A stretch of 64,000 nt of DNA, from contig CM051521.1 in assembly GCA_028015205.1 (NCBI GenBank), forward strand, positions 87,272,513 to 87,336,512. Direction: 5' to 3'. The notes below the pieces were generated by a model. The model ran no database searches, had not been told where the DNA came from, and saw only the letters and a list, made by a program, of their open reading frames with translations. Made by a program: the position numbers and the translations under genes. Shown here piece by piece: positions 46,914 through 59,239 of this stretch. Each line of letters opens with the position of its first letter. Within the stretch, counting starts at the first letter, position 1. Source of the stretch: Mytilisepta virgata. Its lineage: Eukaryota > Mollusca > Bivalvia > Mytilida > Mytilidae.

Positions 46914-47867
46914 ATGCCTAAAGTAACTTTAGCTCAATCTCTTTTAGTGGAGGAATTTCCAATGACTTGTGCCTTATGTTTAGAATTATTAAACAGTGAT
47001 GAACAAATATGTGAAGTTTGTGATCAATCTTATCACATACAGTCTATGGGAAAAGACAATAAGATGTGTTTAGGCTGTGAAGCAACACATAGTCAATATT
47101 CTGAAAATTTACATCCAAATAATGAAACTTTAGTAAAGTAAGTTACATCACCCCGTCCCATTCCAACTTATGTAGACAAAAGTATTGCTGCTAATTTTAA
47201 AGAAAATCAAGATAAGAATAATGAAAATAGTGTGTTGAAACAGAAAAAATTACGTCAATTAGAACTAAAATTAAAGAAAAAAGAGGAAAGTTTGAAATTA
47301 AAAGAGTTGTCAGTAAATGAGAAAACCAAACTTATCGAATATCTTCACCAACTTGAAGCTCGAAATACAGAGTTAGAACAAACCATAAAAACAATGAATA
47401 GAAAAATTATTATTTTGGAAGAAAATCAAAATAACTTGTCCTCGCGTAATGAAAAATCAGAATCTGGAAATTTAAATAGTCATAGGAATAATAGTGAGGA
47501 ACTACTAGTGCAAGTAAGGAACAAGGTCACAAAATTTATTGTGGGCAGGATTGAAAATGAATTGGATAAATTAACTGACAATCTTTGTGAAAATGATAAA
47601 TCAAAGGATATACAAAATCATTTAAATCAACAAAATGTGAATGGTTATTCAGAAAATCAATATTCGCAACATAATTGGGGTTATCAAAATTATTATCAAC
47701 AATATCCACATTATCATGATCATTATACAGACAGCTATGTAAATGAAAATGAGGGTTATAGCGATTCAGATGTTAGATGTGTTTATGAAAATCAATGGCT
47801 TCGAGAGATGGAGGAGTTAAGTGCCCCTAACCCACATGTCGTTGTTTTTCACTCTCCGAAATTTTAG
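46914..47867 (+). pseudogene. ORF1 of the outer LINE: zinc finger plus coiled coil
   Basis: One frame with a single internal TAA (47,139). It opens with a Cys/His cluster CALCLELLNSDEQICEVCDQ, SYHIQ and CLGC, resembling the zinc fingers found at the start of ORF1 in some CR1-like LINEs. A long Lys/Glu-rich coiled coil (about 47,232-47,460) and an Asn/Tyr/His-rich region follow. The frame stops at 47,865, near the inferred insertion point of the inner LINE. Its likely C-terminus resumes at about 53,130 and stops at 53,357, overlapping the ORF2 start. ORF1 proteins bind element RNA; this is family knowledge. Confidence 0.6.
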
Positions 47868-48186
47868 AGAATTTGATGACTTATAATCTTTTGTAATTCA
47901 TGCTGAAGGAATAACCACGTCTGCTATACTTCGAGGAACTGTATTCCACAAACAAATGTAGAAGGTTCGTCGAATTTGACTTTTTAAATATTTGTGCACT
48001 ATGCCTATGCCTTTCTTTACAAGCACCTAAATATAGACATACACAACAACTGATCACAAATCACTAAGTCAGAAAATGTTAATCAGTTAGTGTGCCCTCC
48101 AGGCCTCGAAGCCCGTTGGCAAATTTGACCTTTTAACCTTTGAACTACGAACTACACATGTGCGAGTGTTTGTAAACATAACCATT

Positions 48187-49205
48187 ATGTCGCTCAGTGA
48201 AACCCGCAAGCTGTTACAACAAAGTCTGAAAGTTGTTGAGGAATCGGGAGAAAATACAAGTTCGCACGCTATCCTCACCATGATTTTAAATCTAGTTTCC
48301 AGTATAGATAAACGATTGCAAAATGTTGAGAACTCAGTAGGAAAATTTGATGAAATAAAAAATATCATAACCTCAATAACAAGTAGAGTAGTGACAACTG
48401 AAAAACACATTAAAGAGTGCCAACGTAAATTTACGGAGATTGAAAGTGGTTTACAGGGCGTAGGTAACCTGTTTGATAATTTGAAACAAGAGTGTAACAA
48501 AAGCAAAGCTGCTGCTGCAAAATGTCAGGATCGTTATGAAGTCCTCCAAGATAACTTAATAAAAATAAAACCGAAATAAAAAAATTATCCGAGAAAGGTG
48601 AAACCGTCAGGAATAGGGGTATTTCAAATTGCAACTGTCAAGAACATGTTCAACGTCTAGAAAGCTCCGTACTGGATTTGAAGTGTAGGTCTATGAAAAA
48701 TAACCTCATCTTTACTGGTCTACACGAGGTTCGTGATGAGAACACAGAGGAATTGCTGAGATGTTTCCTTTATAACGAAATAGGAATAGACTTTCGTATA
48801 GAGTTCGGCAACGTGCACAGATTTGGCTATAAACCTAGAGGAAAGCGACCCGTAGTAGCACGTTTCCTTTATCACAACGACTTGCAATACGTATTAAACA
48901 ATGCCTACCGTTTACGTAATACCCCTTATGGTATACGCCAACAATTCCCGAAGGAGATTGAAGATAGAAGGAAACAACTATATCCCATCCTAAAGGAAGC
49001 TAAGAGGCAGGGAAAACCCGCAACCTTGGTGCGAGACCGTCTATACATAGATAACGAACTTTATGTCACCACAGATGTTGACAATGCCGGTGAAATAGAT
49101 GAGACTGCACTACGACGTCCCGTATTAACCACACCGGTACGCACAGGAAACCGGCGTTCAGTGAAACGCCAACGCGTCGACTCATCGACTCCTACCCGAG
49201 ACTAG
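48187..49205 (+). pseudogene. ORF1 of the inner LINE (L1 ORF1p / Transposase_22-like)
   Basis: From ATG 48,187, a coiled-coil N-terminus with heptad-like KRLQNVENSVGKFDEIKNI leads, through one frameshift in an A-rich run near 48,570, to an RRM-like core (CRSMKNNLIFTGLHEV, FGNVHRFG, RPVVARFLYHNDLQYV) and the C-terminal domain (IRQQFPKEIEDRRKQLYP ... LVRDRLYIDNELY). This order of coiled coil, RRM and C-terminal domain is that of L1 ORF1p, a nucleic-acid chaperone that coats element RNA. A basic tail (RRSVKRQRV) ends the frame. About 338 residues if the single frameshift is ignored. Confidence 0.8.
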
Positions 49206-49519
49206 GATTGCCATAGAGAACACTGTTTTGTGTGTGCTGATGATACAAACTTATGTATTTCAGAAAGAAATAAAAATGGTAATGACATACTTAGTACTGA
49301 AGCTATCTGTAAACCTACGATTTATAATAATGATGTATCTTTTGATAGCGACCCTATTGTAGCAAATGAACCTTTAGATAGTTTTAGTGGTGATAACCAT
49401 ATTGTTGATAATAATTTATTTTTTGACGATGCATACGATTCTAGTGTAACAGATAAAGATAGTGATAATAGTAATAGTTCGGGCAGTACATATAACAGTC
49501 ATAGTAATTGTGTAGATAC

Positions 49520-52500
49520 TAATTGTAATCTTAATCTTTTAAGTATAAATTGTTGTGGTGTTAAATTACGGTTGCAATATCCAGAATTTTGTGAACTGTT
49601 GTCAAAGACATAATATGCTTACAAGAAACTAAAACTGATGACTTAGATAATGTTGAACTACCAGGTTATATTTTTGATATGAAAAACAGAAAAAAATTTA
49701 ATAGAAAGTCTGGTGGTATGATACTGGGATATAAACAAAGTTTACAAAAGTATATTGAAGTGTTAAACACAGACTCAAATTATGTGTTGTGGTTCAAAAT
49801 TTCCTCAAAACTGTTTAATAGTAATACCGATGTTGTTGTTGGTAACATATATATCCCCCCAGAAGGTTCCACTTATTTTCAACCAGACACGTTTGACCAG
49901 ATAGAAAATTAACTTCGTAATTTTTCACGAAATTATAAGAATATTTGTTTAATTGGTGATTTTAATAGTAGAACTGCGGAAGAGCCAGAATTTATAGAAG
50001 TTGATATAAACGAGCATGAAGATGACTTTACGGAATTTGTTGAAAATGATCTGGCTATATTAGATATTTTGGACATTGATAAAAAAAAAGGCGAAATATG
50101 GATAAAATTAAGAATAGATCTGGTAGTAATTTATTAGAACTGTGTAAAGCAAATAGCTTATTCATTGTCAATGGTCGTTTTTGGTACTGATAAAACTGAA
50201 TATGGTAAATTTACATGTAAAAACTCAAGTGTGGTAGATTATTTTATATGTGCATGTAGTTTCCTACAGTTTGTTAACAATTTTGAAGTCTTAGAGTTCA
50301 GTCGACTATACTCTGATGTTCACTGTCCTATTTCTATAGATTTTTCTCTTAGCAAATTGACAGGTAAAAACGACATATCTGGCAATGCCAATAATAGTCA
50401 AAATGATATCAAGGTAAACAAGTGGGATGCATCGAAACTATTGTCATTTCGCGACAATATAAACGTAGAAAACTTTAACGGATTATATGAAGAGCTTAGT
50501 AACACTTTAACAGAGAATTTAGGAAAGGATAAAGTCAACTCATTCGTAGATAATTTATGTAATCTTTTTACTGAGAGTGCAAAAAATACTCTTGGCACTC
50601 GAAGGTATAATAACAGGCCGAAATGTAAAAAGCCACAGGGAGACAAACCATATTTTAATCATGAATGTAAATTTGAGCGACAAAATTATCGCAAACTCAA
50701 ACGGAAATTGAAAAAATGTCGATCCGAAAGGTTAAAACAAGAGGTTTCGGCAGCCGAGAAACGATATAAGAAAACACTTGATAAGAATTGTAAAATTTAT
50801 CGCCGAGAAATGCGCAAAAAAATTAAGAATTTAAAATCGTCAGATCCCAAGGAATACTGGAAACTCTTGAATAGGGGTAGGGAGAGAAAACAGCCTAATA
50901 TTCCTTTAGAAGACTTGTTCAATTTTTTCAAAAACCTGAATAAAGCCCCTGACGGTTTAAATGACGAAAGCGATATTTTTGACACCGATTTTCTTGATAA
51001 TGCAGACATTGGTCAACCGAACGATGACATCAATGCCTCCATTACACAAGAGGAAATACTCAGATGTATTAAAAAGTTGAAAAATAACAAAGCCTCCGGG
51101 GAAGATAATGTAATAAATGAATATATTAAATCTACGTCAGACTTGTTTCTACCTATCTATGAGAAATTGTTCAATTTAATTTTCGACTCCGCGATACTTC
51201 CTGATATCTGGCTTGTTGGGAATATAAAACCTATATACAAAAATAAAGGCAACCAGCTAGATCCAAAAAATATCCGACCGATCACTATTCTTAGTTGCCT
51301 CGGTAAGTTATTCACATCAGTTCTAAATGAACGATTACGTCATTTCTCGGAAGAATCTCTACTGATTGAAGAAAACCAATTTGGATTAAGAAAGTCGTAT
51401 TCGACAACTCACAGTATTTCTACATTGTTTTTATTTTTTGAAATTCTAAGATATAAAAAGAAAAAATTATTCTGTGCGTTTGTCGATTTTGAGAAAGCCT
51501 TTGACTCAGTCTGGCGACAGGCACTCTGGTACAAATTACTCCTTAGTCACATAAATGGCAAAATGTATACTGTAATTCTAAACATGTACAAAGATGTGAA
51601 ATCACTTGTAACGTATAATAATTGTAAATCAGAATATTTTCCTTGTGATATGGGAGTAAGACAAGGTGAAAATTTGTCAACTTTTCTGTTTGCTGTATTT
51701 TTGAATGATTTGCAAACTTTTCTAGAAAGTGCAAATCTTGAAGGTCTTGATACCCTTTCAGATTGTATAGATGACAAGCTTAATATTTATTTAAAAATCT
51801 TTATCCTTTTGTATGCTGATGATACTGTTCTTATGGCTGAAACTAAAGATGGTTTGCAGAATATTTTGAACAAATTTGGGGAATATTGTAATAAGTGGAA
51901 ATTAAAAGTTAATAGTGAGAAAACAAAAATTATGGTTTTCTCAAGAGGGAGACAGTCAGCAAATTTGAAATTTACTCTGAATGGATTTAGACATTGTAAA
52001 AGAATTTAATTACTTGGGAATATCATTCAACCGAACCTGAAATTTTAACAAGACCATTAAAAACAGACAGAGAAGGCTACAAAAGCTATGTACGAAGTTT
52101 TAAAAAGAGGTCGAGCACACAATTTGTCAATAGAATGTCAGGTAGAACTTTTCAATAAAATGGTTAAACCAATACTGTTGTATGGCTCAGAAGTTTGGGG
52201 TTTTAGTAAGAATATTCAATGTCTAGAAAAGTTATTACTAAAATAAAAAGCATCCACGCCCAGTTATATGGTTTATGGCGAATTAGGGCTATTTCCTTTG
52301 AAAATTGACATCAAGGTACGAACGATATCTTATTGGACACGATTGTTGTCAGGAAAAGAAATCAAACTTCCATATATATCATATAAACTTTTGTATAACT
52401 TTTTATTGATGAAAACTATGATAACTTTTGGATCAAATATGTTAAATACATTTTAGATGAGACCGGCTATTCCTATATAGGGACCCAGCAGATTTTCCAA

Positions 52501-52970
52501 AACTCAGACTGGCTCATAGCAGTTATTAAGAATCGACTCTGTGAGCAGTTTGTTCAGGAATGGCACTCTTTGCTACAAAATTCCCAAAGGCGTTGAATTA
52601 TAGATTATTTAAAGATACTTTTAAGTTTGAACATTATTTAAATATTTTAGAGGATAAAGACATATATTCATTTTGCAAATTTCGAACGTCAAATCATAAA
52701 CCGCCGATAGAAACCGGGCGTTGGAATAATATTGACAGAGAAAATAGAGTCTGTACAAACTATATCAGTGGATGTATTGGTGATGAATTTCACTATATTA
52801 TGGAATGCCAATTTCTTAGTGAAAACAGAAATCGTTTTATATGTAAACAATTAACCCGCAGGCCCAATATATTAAACTTCAAAAAAATAATGTGCACCTC
52901 AGATAAGGTAAATTTAGAAAAATTATGTCGATTAATAAGGAATATAAACATAGCAGTTGCTCTCTAGGCT
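49520..52970 (+). pseudogene. ORF2 endonuclease and reverse transcriptase of the inner LINE (broken)
   Basis: Endonuclease motifs in order: LLSINCCGVK, ICLQETKTDD (after a frame break at 49,610), VVVGNIYIPPEG, LIGDFNSRT, YSDVHCPISIDF. RT in one long frame to 52,009: RPITILSCLGKLF, ENQFGLRKSYSTT, motif A FVDFEKAFDSVW, motif B GVRQGENLS, motif C LLYADDTVLM, then WKLKVNSEKTKIMVFS. After breaks near 52,007-52,560 a C-terminal segment FCKFRTSNHKPPIETGRW and GDEFHYIMEC follows, a zinc-binding-like end. The catalytic residues of RT are intact, but at least four breaks disable the whole. Confidence 0.85.
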
Positions 52971-53127
52971 AAAATGTGATTTTAATGAAATGTAAATATT
53001 GTATATACAAACCTATGATTGTGTCTGCTGTATTATGTATACTCATGTATTAACAATGTACCTCCTTGTGTTTCTCTTTACCATTGTAATGTTTGGTTTA
53101 TGAGAATAAAGATTCTTGTCTTGTCTT

Positions 53128-54960
53128 GAGATTCTTCCCAGGTCAATAATCAAACCGTTAGTCATGCGAATCTTATAGATGTATTAGCGTCAAACAATCA
53201 ATCAATGACAAATTGTACCTTAACCAGGGGTTCACAAAGTAATCAACCGTTTAACTATTTGAGACAAAATTTATATTTCCAAAGTAAAAACATTGCCAAC
53301 CCTATACATGAAAAGGATTTTTTATGGAAAACAAGCCTCAGTGTCCAACCAACATAATGGAACAAATAGACCATGAAAATAAAGAGAATGATAAAAAGGA
53401 AGAACTAAATATTTTAACTTTTAACTGTAAAAATATACAAACGTGTGGTATGTTTTTTGATGAGCTTTTTAACTCAACAGATATATTTTTAATTCAAGAA
53501 CATTGGCTGTTTAATTTTTAACTGAATTTACTTAATGAACTACATCAAAATATTTGTGGAATTGGAAAAGCTGTCGATGATAAAGACCCAATTAATCCAA
53601 CCAATTTACCTCGTAGTTATGGGGGAACAGGAATTTTATGGAGAAAAGATCTTGACAATTTTATTAATCCATTAGATATAGGAAATGATAGAATTTGCTG
53701 TGTTGAACTTTTAGGATCTTCAAAATTACTCTTGGTCTCTGTTTATTTACCATGTAAAGGATCATCATCTGATTCATTAGATTTTTATAACTGTATAGAT
53801 CAACTACATGAAATTGTTCAAAGATACAGTGATTCTCACTCCATTATAATTGGTGGCGATTTTAACGAAAATATTTTAAGTAAAATCGATACGAGAAGAA
53901 ACAAATATTTAGTAGATTTTCTGAATGAAAATCGCTTATATACTGAAGAGAATGGAATTACTTTTGTAAATTGTAGTGGTAAAGGAACCTCAACTATTGA
54001 TTTTTTACTTTTTAAACAAGATTTTAAAAAGAATGTGATCTGTATAGAAACAATGGACAATGTGGCTACTAATTTATCTGATCATTATCCAGTAAAAGCG
54101 AAAGTGAAATATATTTTCAATACTAAAGAAAAATCAAAATGTTCCAATTCAAAAATTTTACCAATGTCTGGCAAAAATCTATGGAAAAAAATAGATAAAA
54201 ACGTATATAAAACTTTAGTTGAAAAAGGTTTAGATAACTTGTCATCGTCTTTAGAAAATAAATATGAAGTGGATCTTGCTTTTCAAAATATGAACAGTTT
54301 ACTTTTCAATTCGGCAAAAAGTTGTTGTCCAGTTTCACGAAAAAGATTTAGAAAACTGAAATTAAAAGTAATGAACCAAGAAATTTCTGACGCAATTGCA
54401 ATGAAAAAAAAAGCTTTCTTATCAATTGAAAATTAATGGGCGGTCTGAAGATCCCAGGAATGAACTTTATATCCAAAAGAAAGAGACAACTTATAACTTA
54501 CGTAAACATTGTCGCAAGGCAGTTGCTATGAATAGAATCGATGAAAGAGAAAAGATAATGGAAGCAAATATCAAAAATAAAAATTCATTTTATAGGCTTA
54601 TTAAAAAACAGAGGGGTAGATTAAGTAATCATATAGATGAACTATCTGTAGGTGACACAGTGTATAGTACAGAAGACAACATTCTAATTGGATGGAAACA
54701 ACATTTTGAAAATTTAACTAAAAATTCTACTCATGTACATTTTGATAACAAGTATCAACAAAAGGTCGAACAAGAATATATTGACATAATTGACATATGT
54801 AGAGCTATGTTTCAACACCAAAGTGTTACTAAAAATGAAATAGAAGAAGCTTTGAAGTTATTAAATTTAAATAAATCTCCAGATATATTTGGAATTTCAA
54901 CTGAAAATTTATTATATGGTGGACAATCTCTTATTTATCATCTTAAAGAACTTCTGGATA
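53128..54960 (+). mobile_element. Outer LINE, downstream part, cut by the duplication junction
   Basis: Begins with an open frame (SSQVNNQTVSHANLIDVL ... KTSLSVQPT, stop at 53,355-53,357) that I take to be the ORF1 C-terminus, overlapping the ORF2 ATG at 53,324 by about 34 bp in another frame. ORF2 ends abruptly at about 54,960, before the RT catalytic motifs, where segmental copy C2 begins. LINEs usually lose 5' ends, so this 3' loss points to a rearrangement. Confidence 0.65.
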
Positions 54961-54977
54961 TGACTGACATGGTTTGA
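53324..54977 (+). pseudogene. ORF2 of the outer LINE: endonuclease and RT N-terminus only
   Basis: Endonuclease motifs: ILTFNCKNIQ, IFLIQEHWLFNF, LLLVSVYLPCKG, IIIGGDFNEN, STIDFLLF, NLSDHYPVKAKV, the last with the catalytic Asp-His intact. A stop at 53,519 breaks the early part, and a frame change near 54,430 leads to the linker (RLIKKQRGRLSNHIDEL) and LLNLNKSPDIFGISTENLL, the conserved block just before RT. The frame ends ELLDMTDMV, where MTDMV and the stop (TGA, 54,975-54,977) are already duplicated host sequence. No RT core present. Confidence 0.8.
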
Positions 54978-55850
54978 ATAAAACTATAATTATGTAGTAT
55001 ATGACATTGTGTTTGGTTTTTTAATAAGCTTTTGAAAAACTGACATATTAGCCTATAATATTACATTGTAGTATCGATTGATTACTTTGTAAATATTGCA
55101 TTTATGCCTTTAGAACGCTCAAAATACAAATATATTTTTTATTTAATAAATACATTCTTTCTTGCTCTGCACCAAGCACATACTTTCTTTAGATACAGAT
55201 GCCTCTGTAGCTTGAATTATTACCTCAATTGCAAGTATTTGGAGTAGCGTGAAAATGTTGCATACATTTTCCGTTTACTTAATGACATTTTTTTAATTTT
55301 TGAGGAAGCTAAGGAGTACAGGTAGCTGCCTCAGGCACTGCTCTGTATGTAGATGGTTATTGTCTGTATTTTTATCATTTTGGATTTAAATTTGCTCTAC
55401 AACATTTTTTCTTTTTTGAATTATCTTTTTGGCTTTCCGCGTCTGTTGTCCTTGAGTATTTGTACTGCTAAAGATACGTCGTTTGTTGATATATCTAAGT
55501 ACAGTTCATAGGAATGTTTGGGTATTTTCATCGAATAATTGTTGCTGTTTAGATGTCTCTGCTTCTGAACCTTCAGCTTAGTTGTTAGTATGTTGGTTCT
55601 TGAACTGAACTGAACTGATCGCAGTGGAATTCATGTTTTATATTAAATGGTACAATGGTTGAAACTTTTAAAGTTTAATTAATACGCGTTACATTATTAT
55701 ACCAAGCATAGTTACTTAAAAACACGATTTGCATCTACAGAAGTCAACAAGCAAGTCACACCATACACCGTACGTACAAGCTACTCAAAGATGCGACATC
55801 AGAGAACAGACTTCATACAGTATATTAGAATATCAAGGAATGTTTTAGAA

Positions 55851-58746
55851 CTAGAATTTTCTGGCGGAGGAAGGAATGTATGCAATTTTTCTATTTATGC
55901 CCTTTGATTTCATCAAAACCATCAAGTCGTTTGTCCTTGGAGTTTTCATGGTACACGCCTCCTTTTCAAAGTTAAGGCTTTGTAAATTGTTAACATACGT
56001 GTGTTCCATTGAAGCATTGGTTCTTAATAATATTTCTGTAGAGCCACTTGCTATTTTACGAGTAAATGTTCTTCCTGTTATTGTAAAGACAGGGACGTCG
56101 GTACTTGCATCATCATTTGAACTTTGAATTTCTACATTGCTATCTGCTGTGTAGATCAGAGCAGGCTCTATTATTGCATCGTCGCTTTCAGTGATGTTTC
56201 CATCCAGATTTATACATGTACCACTGTTTTTCTCATTTTCTGTAATACTTTCAGACTGATTTTCCATTTTTTCAAATATTGGTACGTTTACATAGATGTG
56301 CCCATTAGGATTATCGAAAAAAACATATCTGTCATTTTCACTCATAGTTAGATGAGGTGAATTTTCTCCAGCATCGATAAAATCGTATAGCCTTTCCATA
56401 TCTGTGTTGTATAATGAATTGTTATAAATATAATTGCCACCAAGGTCGCCTAATTCTGTATACTTCGTCATGTCGATGTCTTCGGTTCTCGTGTGCTCCG
56501 CACTGGTTGTTTGATGTTTAATACTAAGGGATGACCTGATATATAATTAAAGTTAAATAACTGAGTGAAATTACAAATTATATTTTTTTTTTCTTTATTT
56601 AATAATTTCCTCTATTTTTGCAATTTAAAATTGTTTTAATGCAACTTTTTATTCCTAAAATTTTCGGAAGTGGAAATGAAATTAAGGGATTAGTTTATTG
56701 TATCCTTTGGACTACTCTTTATGGATAGCATTTTTAACATCCGAGTGCATTGTTAAAAGATGAAACAAGTTGTGTTTTTGGTGTGATTCCGCATCCAGTT
56801 TTTTTTTTTGTTTTTTTTTTATTTTCAAATTATTTTTAATTTTCAATTTTATTTACTTATTTATTTTTTTTTTCATTTCTTCATATTTTTTTTTTTGGGT
56901 TAAAAGGATCATTTTTTTTACAGATTATATATATATATATATTGTAGAGAAAAGTTTATTGTGAAGTACATGTATTTACAAATGTATATCGACTTCTGTC
57001 TTACAATCATTCAATTGTCCATGTCAAAATGGGATCTTTCTGTTTTAACCTTACTAGAATTGTGCCTCTATGTACATGGAAGTAAGTGTATATGTAATGT
57101 TTAAGAAGATTTGCAATATAACAGAAAAGAGCATTTCTTTTGCATTATTCGGCATAAAAAATATATGCTTCATTACCTTCGTTGTAGTACCAATACCACA
57201 ATAATCAATACAAGAACTACCACAAACAAAGCAGAGACGCCAGCAATTATACCTGAAAGATGATAAATTTATAAATGTTGAAATTTTAGTCTGATGCAAC
57301 ACTTTGAAACACGCCTATTCTTTTTATAACCGAACTTTTTTCTCCTTTTTAACTAACGCTAAATACGTTATTACAATTCTAATAATTACTATCATTTATA
57401 ATTTTAACTTAACGCTATTCATGTAAATTCATTATACTTTGTTTTTTTTCTAAATTGTACATAAAACAAATCTGTCTGCATGCCTCAGATTCCGGTAGTG
57501 ACATTCTTTACGATAAATCATTACTACATAAGAACCTTTAAATTCTCCCTCAATATCCAGCCCATAAATACATTTTATATTTCATTTATGTGACCTCAAT
57601 TTAAGAAATATTATTGCTAAGCGACATTCAATGCATTCTAACCTTTTGAACTGATATAAATTGTTTCTTTAATGCAAATTTAATTTGTTTCTAAATACAA
57701 GAATCAGAAACCATGTCAAACCTTTTAATTTCTATCTATATAAACAGTCTTTTCACTAAAAGATTTCTTTAAAAAATAGTATTACCGATGGTTAAATACA
57801 ATTCTGACAGGAGTGAAAATCTCGGCTCCGCTGTTGACGTTTGTAAATCTAAGTAAATAGAAAGTTACATTTTTCTGTTAACACAATTTAGTCATCTTTA
57901 AGCAAAATTTGCTACATTTTTTATCATAATTTTACTTTGACTTTTTGAAATATTTCATGTGTGTTATAAAATATTTTAATGACGCATTTTTTCTGAGCTT
58001 ATAATTTTTCAGACTGCATGTGCGTCCAATAAACGCCCTTTCTGATTATTATATTTGGGTTTATGGAAGTACATGTAGTTCCTTTTAAAAATGTCGTGCA
58101 GGATAGTCTTCCGTAAATGGCCGTTTTCGAGTTGAGACGACCGAGTGAAGACGACTTGACTAGCGCTCGTCTTCACTCGGTATGACGTCCAATGAGAATA
58201 CGTAATACATTCGTTTATTGTGACTCTTGGCCAATCAAACGTAACGTTACTATACATTTTTGGTTGTTCATACTGAAAATACATAGATGTGCGAGGCCTA
58301 AAACCCCCATTTTTACGGAAGAAATAGGTACTTGCATTCGTTCAAAAATGAAGGACTGGAAAATCTTCAACTCGTTTTTAAAATGTGCTCCACTCGGGAA
58401 AGACGTGAATCTTAAAAACCCAGTCTTCATTTTGAACTCGTGTGAGAACTTATTATTCTGAATAAGGAAAAAGACACGAGTTGTTTACAACAGCTTGAAA
58501 AAAAGACAACAATCCTATATATACAGACATTTTTAGAATTACAACAACTGATTTCAAATACATTGAGCATGCGACACTGTATTGGGTCTTTTGTGAAATA
58601 TTATTGAAATTTGAAACTTACATGTACCATCTGTCTTTATATCGTTGCTCGCTGTAGTTACGGATAACTGGATTTCAGAAGAAACTTGTTCAAAGTCTTG
58701 TGAGGCCATTGTTATTGAATTGTTGGTGGCACGACAGATTTCCCTT
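55851..58746 (-). CDS. Single-pass Ig-type receptor, C-terminal exons, copy 2
   Basis: The same four exons as the 41,661 gene: 58746-58628, 57848-57786, 57252-57177, 56535-55851, with identical lengths for the first three (119, 63, 76 nt) and the same phases. The membrane span reads IIAGVSALFVVVLVLIIVV. The cytoplasmic tail is 227 residues, 47 longer than copy 1, owing to an in-frame 141-bp segment near 56,130-56,275 (EKMENQSESITENEKN ... ALIYTADSN) that adds a Tyr. Y-x-N sites are kept except TYVNN, which remains as HTYVNN. The frame is open throughout, so it may be functional. N-terminal exons were not found with confidence. Confidence 0.75.
58100..58455 (+). repeat. Interspersed ~350-bp repeat, copy 3
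   Basis: The C2 counterpart of 43,770-44,125, including the same 15-bp inverted repeat (58,140-58,154 and 58,167-58,181), unchanged in both arms and loop. Confidence 0.75.
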
Positions 58747-59239
58747 CTATGTTAATGTAGTTTATATCTGCCTATCTGTGGACCCTAATTCATCTAAAAT
58801 ACATTGAAATATTCGAGGCACGAAAAGCTGTGTTTGTCGAATTAAAAATAGTATTCTTAAGCATTTTACATTACAAAAAATTACACACTCATGTAGACTT
58901 GGCAGTATTCTGTATTAACTTTTATTATTATTTATGAAAATAATTTTGATATACGTAGATGCATATGTAAAAAAAAACGAAACGAAAAAGATATTGTAGA
59001 AATGAGAAAATGGGAGAATGAATATGTTTCAGTCCTGAGTCGAAGCATAACAGCATGAGGTTGCCATCTTGGTTTGCAGTAAACAAAAGTCTTATGGGAA
59101 CAGACAACCAATCAAATAAACTTTGATTCGATTGCGGAACTATTTCAAACGTTTATAATCAACATGGATAAAATTATAACATTTTTTGTAGAATTTCGTT
59201 TTTAACGCAACGGTCGCCTTGATGCAAGTTCAGACATGG

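Larger units (their letters stand above)
47868..53127 (+). mobile_element. Inner LINE, near full length, nested in another LINE
   Basis: A non-LTR element with its own ORF1 (48,187-49,205), endonuclease and RT (about 49,520-52,970), and a 3' end AATAAAGATTC followed by CTTGT repeats (about 53,110-53,127). The 5' limit is uncertain: somewhere in 47,830-48,160. Sequence after 53,127 returns to a frame that fits the interrupted outer LINE. The clade is not resolved; ORF1 is L1-type and RT looks CR1/L2-like to me. Confidence 0.7.
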
